Notes: generated from the sequence alone by a model not told the origin. Positions 1 through 8,693 are shown, counted from the first letter of the stretch. The stretch is 64,000 nt of DNA from an uncultured Mucispirillum sp. (GCA_944323205.1 CALURO010000009.1:33873-97872); one strand, 5' to 3'. Numbers and translations are program-made.

Positions 1-768
1 ATGAGTATGAGTTTAAGTGCAGAAGGCGGTAATGTATCAGGCTATGGAGCAAATATATTTAAGAAAGAGGTGCGTGATACACTGCTTAACCTTTTTGAAG
101 ATTTGGCAAAATATGAAATAGACGGCATACTTTTTCAGGACGATTTTATAATAAAGTATACAGAAGGCAGCGATAAATATGCAGCTGCACTTTTTAAAAA
201 AGAAACTGGAATAGAAGTAAAAAAAGAAAACTTTTTTAAAAGTATAAAAGAATATAACGGCAGGAAAGTTTTTTCAGAATATAAAGATGAATTTTATGTA
301 TGGGCAGAATGGAAAAGCAGCCAGCTTGCCTTATTATTTAAGGAATTAAAAGAACGGGCAAAAACAGTAAACCCTAAAATAAAGTTTGCAGCAAATGTAT
401 ATTATGAAACGCCTGTAGATGAGGCAGCAGCACTTGCATGGTATTCTCAAAAATTATCTACATTGAAATCTGCAGGAGCAGATTATTTTGCAGTTATGGG
501 CTATTTTGAGCAAATCAGCAGCGAGCAGAAATTAGGCAGAGCAGAAACTGCATCACTTATTGGCAGTATTGCAAAAAATGCTGTTAAAGTAATGGGTAAC
601 GAAAAAGCAGTTATAATGAAAATGCAGTCCAGGTCATTTTTAGGAAAAGGTATGCTTTCTTATGATGATTATAAACTGGTGTGCAGGCAGATAAAACTTG
701 CAGGTAATGTAAGCTATACTGTTGTACCAGTGTTTTCTTCTGATGATATTTATGTATGTCCAAAGTAA
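1..768 (+). CDS. C-terminal part of a PgaB-like protein (glycoside-hydrolase-like domain), 5' end outside window
   Basis: Only the 3' part lies in the window; the ATG at base 1 is simply the first codon visible. The 255 residues resemble the C-terminal hydrolase-like half of PgaB-type poly-beta-1,6-N-acetylglucosamine deacetylases. Visible blocks are DGILFQDDF (about residues 41-49), KFAANVYYETP (128-138) and SAGADYFAVMGYF (157-169), which read like successive strand-loop units of a TIM-barrel. In PgaB the missing N-terminal domain is a metal-dependent deacetylase acting in the periplasm on exopolysaccharide during export, and the C-terminal domain binds or cleaves the partly deacetylated polymer. 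No pga neighbours are visible on the right, since hemG follows after a 188-base AT-rich gap. It could be another GHL13-like glycosidase; the family call is from motif memory. Confidence 0.55.
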   Translation: MSMSLSAEGGNVSGYGANIFKKEVRDTLLNLFEDLAKYEIDGILFQDDFIIKYTEGSDKYAAALFKKETGIEVKKENFFKSIKEYNGRKVFSEYKDEFYVWAEWKSSQLALLFKELKERAKTVNPKIKFAANVYYETPVDEAAALAWYSQKLSTLKSAGADYFAVMGYFEQISSEQKLGRAETASLIGSIAKNAVKVMGNEKAVIMKMQSRSFLGKGMLSYDDYKLVCRQIKLAGNVSYTVVPVFSSDDIYVCPK

Positions 769-956
769 ATAATATAAGATAAATTTTGTCTTTGTTGAAG
801 AAAATGTGATGATAATTTATTTATAAAATAATATTATATATAAATAAGTTATTCTATATTTGTTAAAATAAAACATCTTTTTATAAAAATATTTCTTGCA
901 AAATTTTAAAAAACTTTATTCAATATAATGAGAAAAACATAAAAAAGGAGCAATCT

Positions 957-2324
957 ATGAAAGTTGGGGTAATAGGTGGAGGTATTTCTGGTGTATCTCT
1001 TGCATTAAAGCTTGGTTTATTAAAAGAACAGGGAAAAGATATTGATATTACAATGTTAGAAGCATCAAACAGGTTAGGCGGCACAATAGATTCTGTTCAT
1101 AAAGATGGTTATGTTATAGAATCTGGTACAAATGGATTTTTAGACAGCAAGCCGTTTACATTAGAAGTTTTTGAAGAAGCAGGCTTAAAAGATAAACTTG
1201 TACGAAGTAATGATAATGCAAGGATAAGATATATACAAAGATATGGCGAGCTTCAAAGACTGCCGGAGGGAGCGGGAGCATTTTTAAAATCAAAACTTTT
1301 AAGTTTTGGCGGTAAGATGCGTTTAGCAAAAGAATTTTTTGTTTCGCAGAAAAAAGATAACAGTGATGAAACACTGGCACATTTTGCAGAAAGACGGCTT
1401 GGCAGAGAAGCACTTGATTATTTAATAGGGCCTATGGTATCAGGTGTATTTGCAGGAGACCCTGAGAAAATGAGCTTACAGTCATGTTTTCCAGTAATAT
1501 ATGATTTAGAAAAAACATATGGCGGCTTAATAAAAGGTATGATTAAAAAGCCTAAAAAGAAAAGCGGCCCTGCAGGGCCTGGTGGAGCATTAACAAGTTA
1601 TGAAGGCGGTATGGGCGAAGCTGTTAAAGATTTAGCCCGTGTTGCAGAAAGCAAAGGTGTAAAAATATATCTTGAAAGCCCTGCTGAAAAAGTAGTAAAA
1701 AAAGACGGCAGATATATTGTAACAAGCAGTAATAAAGAATATGAATTTGATATGCTTGCAGTATGTGCTCCAGCTTATGCAGGCGGTAAATTCTTAAAAG
1801 AATTAGACAGTGAGCTTGCAGACACTTTATCAAGCATACCTTATGCACCAATGTTTGTTGCAGGCTTAGGCTTTAACAGCGAAGATATAGAAAGTGATAT
1901 TCACGGTTTTGGCTATCTTATACCTAAAAAAGAAAATATGCGTATATTAGGTGCATTATTTACATCTAGTATGTTTCCAGTGCAGGCGCCAAAAGGTAAA
2001 AAATTCCTTAGAATAATGGCAGGCGGCGATACAAACCATGAGCTTATGCAGAAAAGTGAAGATGAACTGCTTAGAATATGTATAGAAGATGTAACAAAAA
2101 TATTAGGTGTTAAAAAAGACCCATATATGGTGCAGACATTTAAAGTAATGAAAGCAATACCACAATACCATACAGGTCACCGTGAAAAAGTAGCAAAAAT
2201 AGAAGAAGTTACTTCAAAATTAGGCAATATTTATATTGGCGGTAATGTGCTTTACGGTATAGGCTTAAATGACTGCACAAAAACAAGTAAAATGATTGCT
2301 GAAAAAATAGCAGAAAAATTATAA
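957..2324 (+). CDS. hemG: Protoporphyrinogen oxidase, HemY type
   Basis: FAD-dependent oxidase of haem synthesis, converting protoporphyrinogen IX to protoporphyrin IX (or coproporphyrinogen III to coproporphyrin III in the alternative pathway), usually membrane-associated. The 455 residues match the usual family length. The N-terminus carries the dinucleotide-binding GGGISG motif (residues 7-12) followed by an acidic EASNRLGGT block that holds the FAD ribose. The C-terminus has the FAD-contact stretch IGGNVLYGIGLNDC typical of the HemY/PPOX superfamily. A good ribosome-binding site (aaggag) lies 6 bases before the ATG. It appears monocistronic: a 188-base AT-rich gap precedes it and a strong terminator follows 6 bases after the stop. 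No other haem gene is in the window. The name hemG follows common annotation for this oxygen-using type; it is not the flavodoxin-like HemG of enterobacteria. Confidence 0.9.
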   Translation: MKVGVIGGGISGVSLALKLGLLKEQGKDIDITMLEASNRLGGTIDSVHKDGYVIESGTNGFLDSKPFTLEVFEEAGLKDKLVRSNDNARIRYIQRYGELQRLPEGAGAFLKSKLLSFGGKMRLAKEFFVSQKKDNSDETLAHFAERRLGREALDYLIGPMVSGVFAGDPEKMSLQSCFPVIYDLEKTYGGLIKGMIKKPKKKSGPAGPGGALTSYEGGMGEAVKDLARVAESKGVKIYLESPAEKVVKKDGRYIVTSSNKEYEFDMLAVCAPAYAGGKFLKELDSELADTLSSIPYAPMFVAGLGFNSEDIESDIHGFGYLIPKKENMRILGALFTSSMFPVQAPKGKKFLRIMAGGDTNHELMQKSEDELLRICIEDVTKILGVKKDPYMVQTFKVMKAIPQYHTGHREKVAKIEEVTSKLGNIYIGGNVLYGIGLNDCTKTSKMIAEKIAEKL

Positions 2325-2330
2325 AATATT

Positions 2331-2358
2331 AGGGGGCATAAGCCCCCTTTCTTTTTAT
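2331..2358 (+). terminator. Rho-independent terminator of hemG
   Basis: Perfect 7-bp stem AGGGGGC/GCCCCCT with an ATAA loop, followed directly by a T-rich tail, starting 6 bases after the hemG stop codon. Confidence 0.9.
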
Positions 2359-2479
2359 TAGAAAATATAAAATATCAATTTTATTGTAAAATAATCAATG
2401 TTCAATGCAGTTTAAAAAAATAGGGTAATCGGTTTCATTTCTGCTTGACATTTTCTATAAAATAAAAATAATTACAAAT

Positions 2480-3316
2480 ATGAATAAAGTAAAAACTATA
2501 TTATTAATTACAGTTTTATTATTACTTGCAGGTTGTGAGAAATATTTTTTCTTTCCTAAACAGCAGCTTTTTTATATGCCTGAAACATGTGCCCATAACC
2601 CTGAAAATATCCTTGTAGAAACTAATGAAGGCAAACTTCTTCACGGCTGGTATTTTAAAACAAAAGTAAAAACTCCTAAAGGCACAGTTTTTTTTCTCCA
2701 TGGTAATTCAAATAACATAAGCACAGAAAGTGTTGCAATGATGTGGCTTGTAGATAAAGGCTATAATGTATTAACCTTTGACTACAGAGGATATGGCATA
2801 TCTCAAGGGAAGCCTGATATAAAAGGCGTTCTGCAGGACGGTTTAGAGTATACAGAGGCAGTCTTTAAAGATAACAAAGTAGATAAAAGAAATATGGTGC
2901 TTTATGGTCAGAGTTTAGGTGGAGCCGTGGCTGCCCATATTGCAAGGTATTCCCCTTATGCAGATAAATTTAAAGTGCTTGTTTTAGAATCAACATTTAC
3001 TTCCTGGAGAAGTATTGCAAAAGAAGTGGCAGCAAGTAATTTTTTTACATATATTTGGCAGTATGCTGTTACATGGAGTATACCAAAAGAGTATTCTTCA
3101 CTTGATAATCTAAAAAACAGTAAAATTAAAAATACTATTATAATACATTCAGAGGCTGATAAGTTAGTAAAGTTTGATAACGGACAGGCTCTATATAAAA
3201 TAGCAAAAGAGCCAAAAATGATGCTTAAAGATGATTTTTCTAACCATGCTCAGATTATAAGCAATCCTAGAATAAGAAAAGAATTTTTAAGTGCTCTTGA
3301 TTTATATTTAAAGTAA
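2480..3316 (+). CDS. Lipoprotein alpha/beta hydrolase
   Basis: A 278-residue serine hydrolase anchored as a lipoprotein. The N-terminus is a lipoprotein signal with a hydrophobic stretch ending in the lipobox LLAGC (Cys19). The alpha/beta-hydrolase fold is shown by FFLHGN (residues 71-76, oxyanion region), the nucleophile elbow GQSLGG (Ser145), an acid in SEADKL (Asp227) and a late FSNHAQ His (His256), giving a complete Ser-Asp-His triad. The arrangement resembles the BEM46/YfhR group of eukaryotic and bacterial hydrolases; the substrate is unknown. The start codon lacks a clear Shine-Dalgarno sequence, but no downstream start would keep the lipobox. It lies alone between the hemG terminator and the DUF3015 gene promoter. 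Periplasmic location is inferred from the lipobox; which membrane it anchors in cannot be read here. Confidence 0.85.
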   Translation: MNKVKTILLITVLLLLAGCEKYFFFPKQQLFYMPETCAHNPENILVETNEGKLLHGWYFKTKVKTPKGTVFFLHGNSNNISTESVAMMWLVDKGYNVLTFDYRGYGISQGKPDIKGVLQDGLEYTEAVFKDNKVDKRNMVLYGQSLGGAVAAHIARYSPYADKFKVLVLESTFTSWRSIAKEVAASNFFTYIWQYAVTWSIPKEYSSLDNLKNSKIKNTIIIHSEADKLVKFDNGQALYKIAKEPKMMLKDDFSNHAQIISNPRIRKEFLSALDLYLK

Positions 3317-3380
3317 AATAATTTATTAAAAAAATTTTTTAGGCATAAAATGTGTTAAAAAGCCAAAAATGCAAATAGAG

Positions 3381-3409
3381 TTGACAAAATATATTTTCAG
3401 TGTTAAATT
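3381..3409 (+). promoter_or_regulatory. Sigma-70 type promoter of the DUF3015 gene
   Basis: TTGACA at 3381-3386, a 17-base spacer and TAAATT at 3404-3409 preceded by an extended -10 TG (3401-3402). It lies 30 bases before the start codon of the DUF3015 gene. Confidence 0.7.
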
Positions 3410-3438
3410 GAAAAATAGAATTTTATCAGGAGGAGTAT

Positions 3439-3897
3439 ATGAAAAAAGCTTTCTTAGTATTACTCGTTGTATCTATGATGGCACCAGCTGCGTTTGCAGG
3501 TGCTGTTAGAAATAATGTTGGCTGTGGTCTTGGTACATTATTATTTGAATCTGTTGGCAAACCTAATGGTGGCTGGTTATTACAAATGACAGCATCATGG
3601 ACTAACGCTACATTATCAAACACATTTTCTATGACTACTGGTACTATTAACTGTGCTGGTAACATTAACAAAGCTGTCAGCATAGAAGTTTATGAGTTTG
3701 TTACTGCAAATATGGACAACCTTGCTAAAGATATTGCTATGGGTCATGGTGATACTATTAACTCATTAGGCTCTATGCTTGCAGTTAAAGATGTTAATGC
3801 TTTTGGCAGTAAATTACAGGCTAATTTTAGTGAAATTTTCCCTAATTCAGAAGTTCAATCTGATTCAGTTGCTAATAAAATTATAGCACTCAGCTAA
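3439..3897 (+). CDS. DUF3015 family exported protein
   Basis: A 152-residue exported protein with a standard Sec signal peptide (MKKAFLVLLVV...APAAFA, cleavage expected after residue 20). The mature part begins with the hallmark NVGCGLGTLLF (about residues 25-35) and continues with a Ser/Thr-rich stretch and a TTGTINCAGN block; two cysteines (about 28 and 73) may form a disulphide. This pattern fits DUF3015, a family of small periplasmic or secreted proteins of unknown function found in many Gram-negative bacteria. It has a very strong ribosome-binding site (aggagg) and a good promoter, and ends at a strong terminator, so it is probably an abundant monocistronic product. Function is not known. 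Confidence 0.85.
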   Translation: MKKAFLVLLVVSMMAPAAFAGAVRNNVGCGLGTLLFESVGKPNGGWLLQMTASWTNATLSNTFSMTTGTINCAGNINKAVSIEVYEFVTANMDNLAKDIAMGHGDTINSLGSMLAVKDVNAFGSKLQANFSEIFPNSEVQSDSVANKIIALS

Positions 3898-3908
3898 TTA
3901 AACATAAT

Positions 3909-3937
3909 GAGGGCATTTTTATGCCCTCTTTATTTTC
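3909..3937 (+). terminator. Terminator of the DUF3015 gene, overlapping a spurious ATG
   Basis: Perfect 8-bp stem GAGGGCAT/ATGCCCTC with a TTTT loop and a T-rich tail. The ATG at 3921, which opens the next long reading frame, lies inside the right arm of this stem, so it is unlikely to be a real start. Confidence 0.88.
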
Positions 3938-3938
3938 T

Positions 3939-5849
3939 ATGACATATAAGAAATTTCCACTAATTATTTTTGTATTTATTATCTATTTATTTCCAGTGTA
4001 TTCTCAAGCAGAGCCAAGCCAGTATGGTAAAAAAATGGCAGAAAAAGCATTAAATGAAAAAATATACGATGAAAGAATGTGGCATGTGCTTATGCAGTAT
4101 AAAAAACCTGGCGGTAGAAAGCTGCGGAGTTTAGTAGATGATGAAAAATTCTTTTTAGCAGAAAACGGCAAATATTCCCCAAAAGATGAGCTGAAAGCAA
4201 CAATATATGCTTTATTTGATGATGATTTATCTAAAAATGATGATAATAATCACCCAGTATGCGTTTTCTCTGGCAGACGGGAATGGTTAGTGGAAAGACT
4301 TGATATTGATAGCAATAAACTGCCTAAAAAATCATGTACTAAATATAATGAATTTAAAGAAAAGCTGGACCCAGCAAGTGTAACAGTTATATTTCCGTTT
4401 ATGTATCTTAAAAACCCTGCCAGTATGTTTGGTCATACTATGCTTAGAATAAATAATTCAAGCCATGACCCACTAACTTCTTACAGTGTAACTTTTGCAG
4501 CTAACATTCCAGAAGATGCAAACGGATTAGAATATATTACTCTAGGGCTTTTTGGCGGCTATTATGGTTATTTTACAGTTAAGCAGTATTATAAAACTAT
4601 TTTTGAATATGGCAATATGGAAAACAGAGATATATGGGAGTATGATTTAAACCTTACAAAAGAAGAGACAGTAAAACTTTTTAATCACTTATGGGAGATG
4701 CAGGGTATAGGTAGTGATTACTATTTTTTTGATGAAAACTGCTCATATAATATGCTTATGCTTTTAGAATCAGCACGACCTGATTTATATTTATCTACAA
4801 GTATACTATGGGAGGCACCAACTGATACTATTAAGAAAATCAAAAAAAGCGGCTTAATAGATGATAAAAAATACAGGCCGTCCCATATAAAAATATTAGA
4901 GATATATTCAAAAGGACTGCCAAATAGTGCAGTAACACTTGCTCAAGATGTGGCAAAGGGTAAAAAAACTATTGATGATATAAATAACAGCAGCTATTCA
5001 GTAGAAGAAAAAGCCGCTGTATATGATTTAGCAATAGAAGCTATGCGGTTTAATTTTCTGCAAAGAGCATATCTTACAGAAGAAATTGTCAGGGATTATC
5101 AGAAAAATACAATAGATATACTTACAAACAGGGCAAAGCTTGGAATAAAAAGCTATAAAAAAATAGATGAGCCGGGCTCACCTGATGAAGGTCATGGAAT
5201 AACCCGTATAAAAATAGGTATGGGAGCAGAAAATTTTAAAGATTTTTATACTGAGGCAGGCTTTAAGTTAGGCTTTCATGATTTAGATGATATAGATAAA
5301 GGGTTTATCCAAAACAGCCAGCTTACTGTATTAGATGTAAATGTCAGGTGGAACACTCACACAAACGAAGTAACAGTACCTGAAGCTGCATTATTAAAGT
5401 TTTCATCATATTCACCAGTAAGCCGTATGTCAAAATCACTTTCCTGGAAAATAGAAGCAGCAGGTGAAGAAAGAGATTATAAAAAGGGCAGTTTTTTCAC
5501 TCCATATTTAAGGGGCGGGGTAGGTGTTACTTTTGCAGCAGGCGGGTTTTCTTCATGGATTATGGCAGATATGGATTTGGCTTTTTCTAAAGGATATAAT
5601 CCTTACTGGACAGGGCTTGGCTTTGGCGGCGATATTGGTTTAATGTATAGCTTTATTGGGGGTAAATTTTTAGCCCGCGGTTATTACAGATATTTTGTAC
5701 TTGAAAATCTTGGTGCAGAATTTGGCGGTAATTTTACTTATACTATCCCTGTAACACAAAACAACTCAATAGAAATAAAATATGCATATAAAAACCACTG
5801 GGAAATAGAAAACCATGATTTAGGTATATTCTGGCGTTTTTATTTTTAA
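3939..5849 (+). CDS. DUF4105 (Lnb-like) periplasmic domain protein with C-terminal beta-rich region
   Basis: Start placed at ATG 3939, because the frame's first ATG (3921) lies in the preceding terminator hairpin and the 3939 start gives a clean signal peptide (KKFPLIIFVFIIYLFPVYSQA). The mature protein has the DUF4105 core: a MFGHTMLRIN block, a long aromatic/Gly segment (GGYYGYFTVKQYY) and the DENCSYNMLMLL block. The conserved His and Cys are the residues expected of a papain-like or NlpC-like thiol fold. The last 200 residues are rich in alternating aromatic/Gly strands and end in Phe (FWRFYF), suggesting an outer-membrane beta-barrel or surface-lying beta domain. The total of about 636 residues fits two-domain members of the family. 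Function is unknown. There is no clear Shine-Dalgarno sequence before 3939, so the exact start is uncertain. Confidence 0.75.
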   Translation: MTYKKFPLIIFVFIIYLFPVYSQAEPSQYGKKMAEKALNEKIYDERMWHVLMQYKKPGGRKLRSLVDDEKFFLAENGKYSPKDELKATIYALFDDDLSKNDDNNHPVCVFSGRREWLVERLDIDSNKLPKKSCTKYNEFKEKLDPASVTVIFPFMYLKNPASMFGHTMLRINNSSHDPLTSYSVTFAANIPEDANGLEYITLGLFGGYYGYFTVKQYYKTIFEYGNMENRDIWEYDLNLTKEETVKLFNHLWEMQGIGSDYYFFDENCSYNMLMLLESARPDLYLSTSILWEAPTDTIKKIKKSGLIDDKKYRPSHIKILEIYSKGLPNSAVTLAQDVAKGKKTIDDINNSSYSVEEKAAVYDLAIEAMRFNFLQRAYLTEEIVRDYQKNTIDILTNRAKLGIKSYKKIDEPGSPDEGHGITRIKIGMGAENFKDFYTEAGFKLGFHDLDDIDKGFIQNSQLTVLDVNVRWNTHTNEVTVPEAALLKFSSYSPVSRMSKSLSWKIEAAGEERDYKKGSFFTPYLRGGVGVTFAAGGFSSWIMADMDLAFSKGYNPYWTGLGFGGDIGLMYSFIGGKFLARGYYRYFVLENLGAEFGGNFTYTIPVTQNNSIEIKYAYKNHWEIENHDLGIFWRFYF

Positions 5850-5865
5850 AATATATCATCATCCA

Positions 5866-7080
5866 CTATATATGTTGCTTTCTTTTTAAATAAATTTTAA
5901 CTGTAAAGAAAACTATAAAAACTAAGACAGCTGCTGAGAATATCCATTTTATAATACTTAATGGATAGTTTACTGATACCTGCGGCATATCAGGTTTTAA
6001 TCCGTCGTTAGTTCTTATTACTGGGTTAAAGTATGCAATAGAGCCGTTATCAAAATAAACTGTTGCCCTTGCATAGCTGTCATTATCGGCTATATTATAT
6101 GAGCTTTCACTTACATTATCATATTCTGCTTTTATTACTCCATTATCTGCAGAAAAAACAATTTTATCTACTACTCTGTTTAGTTTAATATTTAAAGTGC
6201 TGCCCTGCACCTGCATAGATAAAAGCTGTGGGTGAGTTTTTAATACTTTTAATTTTTCACTTCTATTAAGCACAGCAACTGTATGTGGAACAGTTATGCC
6301 ATAGGCGGCACCACTTTTTAATGTATCATATAATTTATCAGCATCTGTATTTGGATTAAGCGGTATCATAGTAATATTTCTGCCGATATCTGTATTTTTA
6401 AATACATTATGAGTGTCATCACTTGCAAGTAAAAAAGCAGGCCTTCCGCTGGACAGAGCAGTATCCCAGTGGGAAACAGAGTGAGCAAATGTATTTACCA
6501 CTTCCATTAAGTCATATCCTGTAAGTTTTGCCATATATTCTACTTCTATCCCATTTAAAAATGCAGGGTGAGCAAGAGTAACTATCTCATTATAAGGCTT
6601 GACTCTGTTAATGCGGTATTGGATAGTGTTTACTCCCTGATATAGCGGCTGGTCAAAATATTCTTTTCTTTTAGTGCCTATAAGCAGCATATGTGTTTTA
6701 AAAATATTCACACCATACTCTTGAGCTGGAACATAAGGAAAATCATAATATGGTGGTTTGCTCGTAATATGATGATAGTTGGAGATAGTAGCAAACCCGT
6801 ATTCTAAATCTCTGTATGCTTTAAAGACATCTTCTTCATTGTTTGCCCTGCCGTTAGTTAATCCACCGCCAAGTCTTGAATGACCGTGAAAGTTTGCACG
6901 TTCGTAATGTATGTTATCATAATCTTTATATGGATTATAAAATTTGCTTCCACTAAAAGATATACTTTTAGGAAAATTATAGACAGGAATAATAACCCAG
7001 ACAATAAAACATATTAATAATGCAAATAAAATAATGCATGAAAGAATATATATAAAATATTTTAAATATTTTTTTATCAT
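5866..7080 (-). CDS. Membrane-anchored PHP-domain metallohydrolase-like protein
   Basis: Start chosen at 7080 (MIKKYLKYF), which has a GGTGA ribosome-binding site; the frame extends 12 codons further upstream without support. One transmembrane helix lies at the N-terminus (about residues 8-30) and another at the C-terminus (about 374-394), so the central domain probably faces the periplasm. That domain has PHP-type metal-binding motifs in order: FHGHS (HxH), YHH, TLAHPAF and ASDDTHN (DxH). PHP domains are phosphoesterases or nucleases using two or three metals. It is transcribed against the DUF4105 gene, whose stop lies 16 bases from this stop. It is the last core-type gene before the accessory region. 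Substrate unknown. Confidence 0.72.
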   Translation of the reverse strand: MIKKYLKYFIYILSCIILFALLICFIVWVIIPVYNFPKSISFSGSKFYNPYKDYDNIHYERANFHGHSRLGGGLTNGRANNEEDVFKAYRDLEYGFATISNYHHITSKPPYYDFPYVPAQEYGVNIFKTHMLLIGTKRKEYFDQPLYQGVNTIQYRINRVKPYNEIVTLAHPAFLNGIEVEYMAKLTGYDLMEVVNTFAHSVSHWDTALSSGRPAFLLASDDTHNVFKNTDIGRNITMIPLNPNTDADKLYDTLKSGAAYGITVPHTVAVLNRSEKLKVLKTHPQLLSMQVQGSTLNIKLNRVVDKIVFSADNGVIKAEYDNVSESSYNIADNDSYARATVYFDNGSIAYFNPVIRTNDGLKPDMPQVSVNYPLSIIKWIFSAAVLVFIVFFTVKIYLKRKQHI

Positions 7081-7215
7081 AAATTCACCAATAATCTTAT
7101 TGAAATATATTATCAAAAAAAATGTTAAAAGTCAATCAAATTGCACTTCAACTTAATATTTGATGTTATTTTATTAATATAGATAATTTTTGTCAAGGAT
7201 TATACTATCTGTATC

Positions 7216-7604
7216 AGCCCCTTTTTTTGAAACACCTTATGTCACTCAGAGCGAAGCGAAGAGTCTTATTATCCATAATAAAACGTCCTAAGCCTGTGCA
7301 AATTCTAATTCCTCGCTACTCACTCGGGAATTTGGCAGTCCTCGCAAGCTCGTCCTAGACTTTTTATTTAGGCGGGCTTATGGAATAAATCCATTTAATA
7401 TCCAGCCACTTTTTCTATTTCCTACGCTACTCGCTAGGGAAAAAGTGTCCTCGCATAAAACGCTCGCCTTACTAAAGAGCCACTTCCTGTGGCTTTGTCA
7501 TTCAGAGCGACAGCGAAGAATCTTATAATGTTCTAGTTAGTAAAACTTATAGACTCTTCGGCTCCGCCTCTGAGTGACATAAGGTGTTTAAAAAAATGGG
7601 GGTG
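7216..7604. repeat. Non-coding element bounded by long inverted repeats (MITE-like)
   Basis: The arms at 7230-7266 and 7551-7588 are inverted copies sharing a perfect 22-base core (AAACACCTTATGTCACTCAGAG) plus CGAAGAGTCT, with similar C- and T-rich outer flanks. A third, degenerate copy of the same motif sits at 7497-7526. Between them are two diverged direct copies of a hairpin-forming unit, about 7307-7360 and 7417-7470 (CGCTACTC...GGGAA, then GTCCTCGCA...CTCG). No plausible reading frame is present. This fills most of the 541-base gap between the PHP gene and the AbiF promoter. It resembles a small non-autonomous transposable element or an intergenic palindromic repeat family; copy number elsewhere is unknown. 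Confidence 0.7.
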
Positions 7605-7621
7605 AAGCAGTTTATGGACTC

Positions 7622-7650
7622 TTGACTTTTAAATTATAATAGTGTATATT
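7622..7650 (+). promoter_or_regulatory. Promoter of the AbiF-associated RNA
   Basis: TTGACT (7622-7627), a 17-base spacer and TATATT (7645-7650) preceded by TG. It would start transcription just upstream of the structured leader and of the AbiF gene. Confidence 0.65.
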
Positions 7651-7740
7651 ATATGTAACAACTCCCTCAGGCCTCTGTTACTAAACACTCTTGTGTTATA
7701 ACATGCACACTTGAGGGCGTTCTGTTTTTTAGGACTTTTT
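7651..7740 (+). ncRNA. Structured RNA upstream of AbiF (candidate abiF RNA motif)
   Basis: This 90-base leader folds strongly. The outer stem pairs AAC-CCCTCA (7660-7669) with TGAGGG-GTT (7712-7721). The inner arm pairs TGTTA (7676-7680) with TAACA (7699-7703), stacked on AACAC/GTGTT (7684-7688/7693-7697) with a TCTT loop. The 3' end has a GTTCT/AGGAC hairpin (7719-7723/7731-7735) followed by five T, a terminator-like structure ending two bases before the GTG start of the HEPN protein. The GTT of the outer stem is shared with this last hairpin, so the two are mutually exclusive. AbiF-type genes are known to carry a conserved upstream RNA; assignment here is by position and fold, not by covariance. 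Confidence 0.7.
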
Positions 7741-7742
7741 AC

Positions 7743-8630
7743 GTGTCAGATAAAGAATTCAAAACAATTGATGAGCAAATTCAGATATTATTAAATCGTG
7801 GACTTAATATTCCTGATACTAAACAGGCTTCAGATTTTCTTTTGTATAATAACTATTACAGGATTAGTGGTTATTCTTTAACACTAAGGTCCCATGATGT
7901 TTTTCATGATAATGCATCATTACAAAATATAATTGACATTTATACTTTTGATCATAAGTTGCGTCATATTCTTCTTTCATATATTGATATCATTGAAGTT
8001 TCATTTAAGTCTGTGTATGCGTATGAGTTTACAAAACGCTATGGAGCTACAGGGCATCTTAATGCTGAATATTTTACTGATACTAATAAGCATTCTGAAA
8101 TAATAAAGAAAGCTGAAAAACAGCAACAAGCTCGTTTACAACATGAGGCATATATAAAACACTTTGTGGTTGATTTAAAACAAAATATTCCATTATGGGC
8201 ATATGTTGATTTATTAACTATTTCAGATATTTCATTTTTATATAAGATTTCTACAGAAGATATTCAAAAGGCTGTTGCTGATACATTTGGTATATTATTG
8301 AAGGGACCAGATTTATTAGTAAAATTTATGCACAGTATAACTATTCTTAGGAATCTTTGTGCTCATGGAGTCCGCCTCTACAATAGATTATTTGAACAAA
8401 AACCTAGTTTAAATAAAAAACAGCGTCAAATGCTGAATAAAGATGATAATGGTATTGATAATGCTCACTTGTTTAGTTATCTTCTTGTTATGCAGCGTCT
8501 TTTGAGAAAAGAAGATTTTGTAGCTATGTTTGAAGAAATATCCAAACTTCATTCAAACTACTTATTTGTAAATATGCGTTATTATGGTTTTCCTGAAAAT
8601 TGGAATGACTTAATACTAAGTAATAAGTAA
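7743..8630 (+). CDS. Abi_2/AbiF-family HEPN abortive-infection protein
   Basis: 295 residues, GTG start. The N-terminal part has the Abi_2 signature: LLNRGL...DFLLYNNYYRISGYSL (about residues 16-46) and FDHKLRHILLSYIDIIEVSFK (69-89). The HEPN RNase motif R-x4-H is intact in ILRNLCAH (Arg203, His208). Members of this family (AbiD/AbiF) block phage growth by RNA cleavage in the cytoplasm. They are the single-HEPN relatives from which Cas13 is thought to derive, and are held in check by a neighbouring non-coding RNA. Here the structured RNA ends only two bases before the start codon and no Shine-Dalgarno sequence is visible, so expression may depend on read-through of the RNA's terminator-like hairpin. 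It stands alone, with no protein antitoxin next to it. Confidence 0.85.
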   Translation: MSDKEFKTIDEQIQILLNRGLNIPDTKQASDFLLYNNYYRISGYSLTLRSHDVFHDNASLQNIIDIYTFDHKLRHILLSYIDIIEVSFKSVYAYEFTKRYGATGHLNAEYFTDTNKHSEIIKKAEKQQQARLQHEAYIKHFVVDLKQNIPLWAYVDLLTISDISFLYKISTEDIQKAVADTFGILLKGPDLLVKFMHSITILRNLCAHGVRLYNRLFEQKPSLNKKQRQMLNKDDNGIDNAHLFSYLLVMQRLLRKEDFVAMFEEISKLHSNYLFVNMRYYGFPENWNDLILSNK

Positions 8631-8693
8631 AATATACATAATAATATCTAATTTTCTACTTTGCTAAAAAACACAGGCATATTTATATCAAAC

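Noticed and set aside
896..929. Promoter for hemG with TTGCAA and TATAAT
   Set aside because: The -10 is perfect but the spacer would be 22 bases; too long to support a standard promoter.
2445..2474. Promoter TTGACA before the lipoprotein gene
   Set aside because: The only matching -10 would put the transcription start at or beyond the ATG; possible leaderless mRNA but not supported well enough to list.
7216..7604. Possible CRISPR array
   Set aside because: The repeats are few, inverted and unevenly spaced, and no cas gene is in the window.
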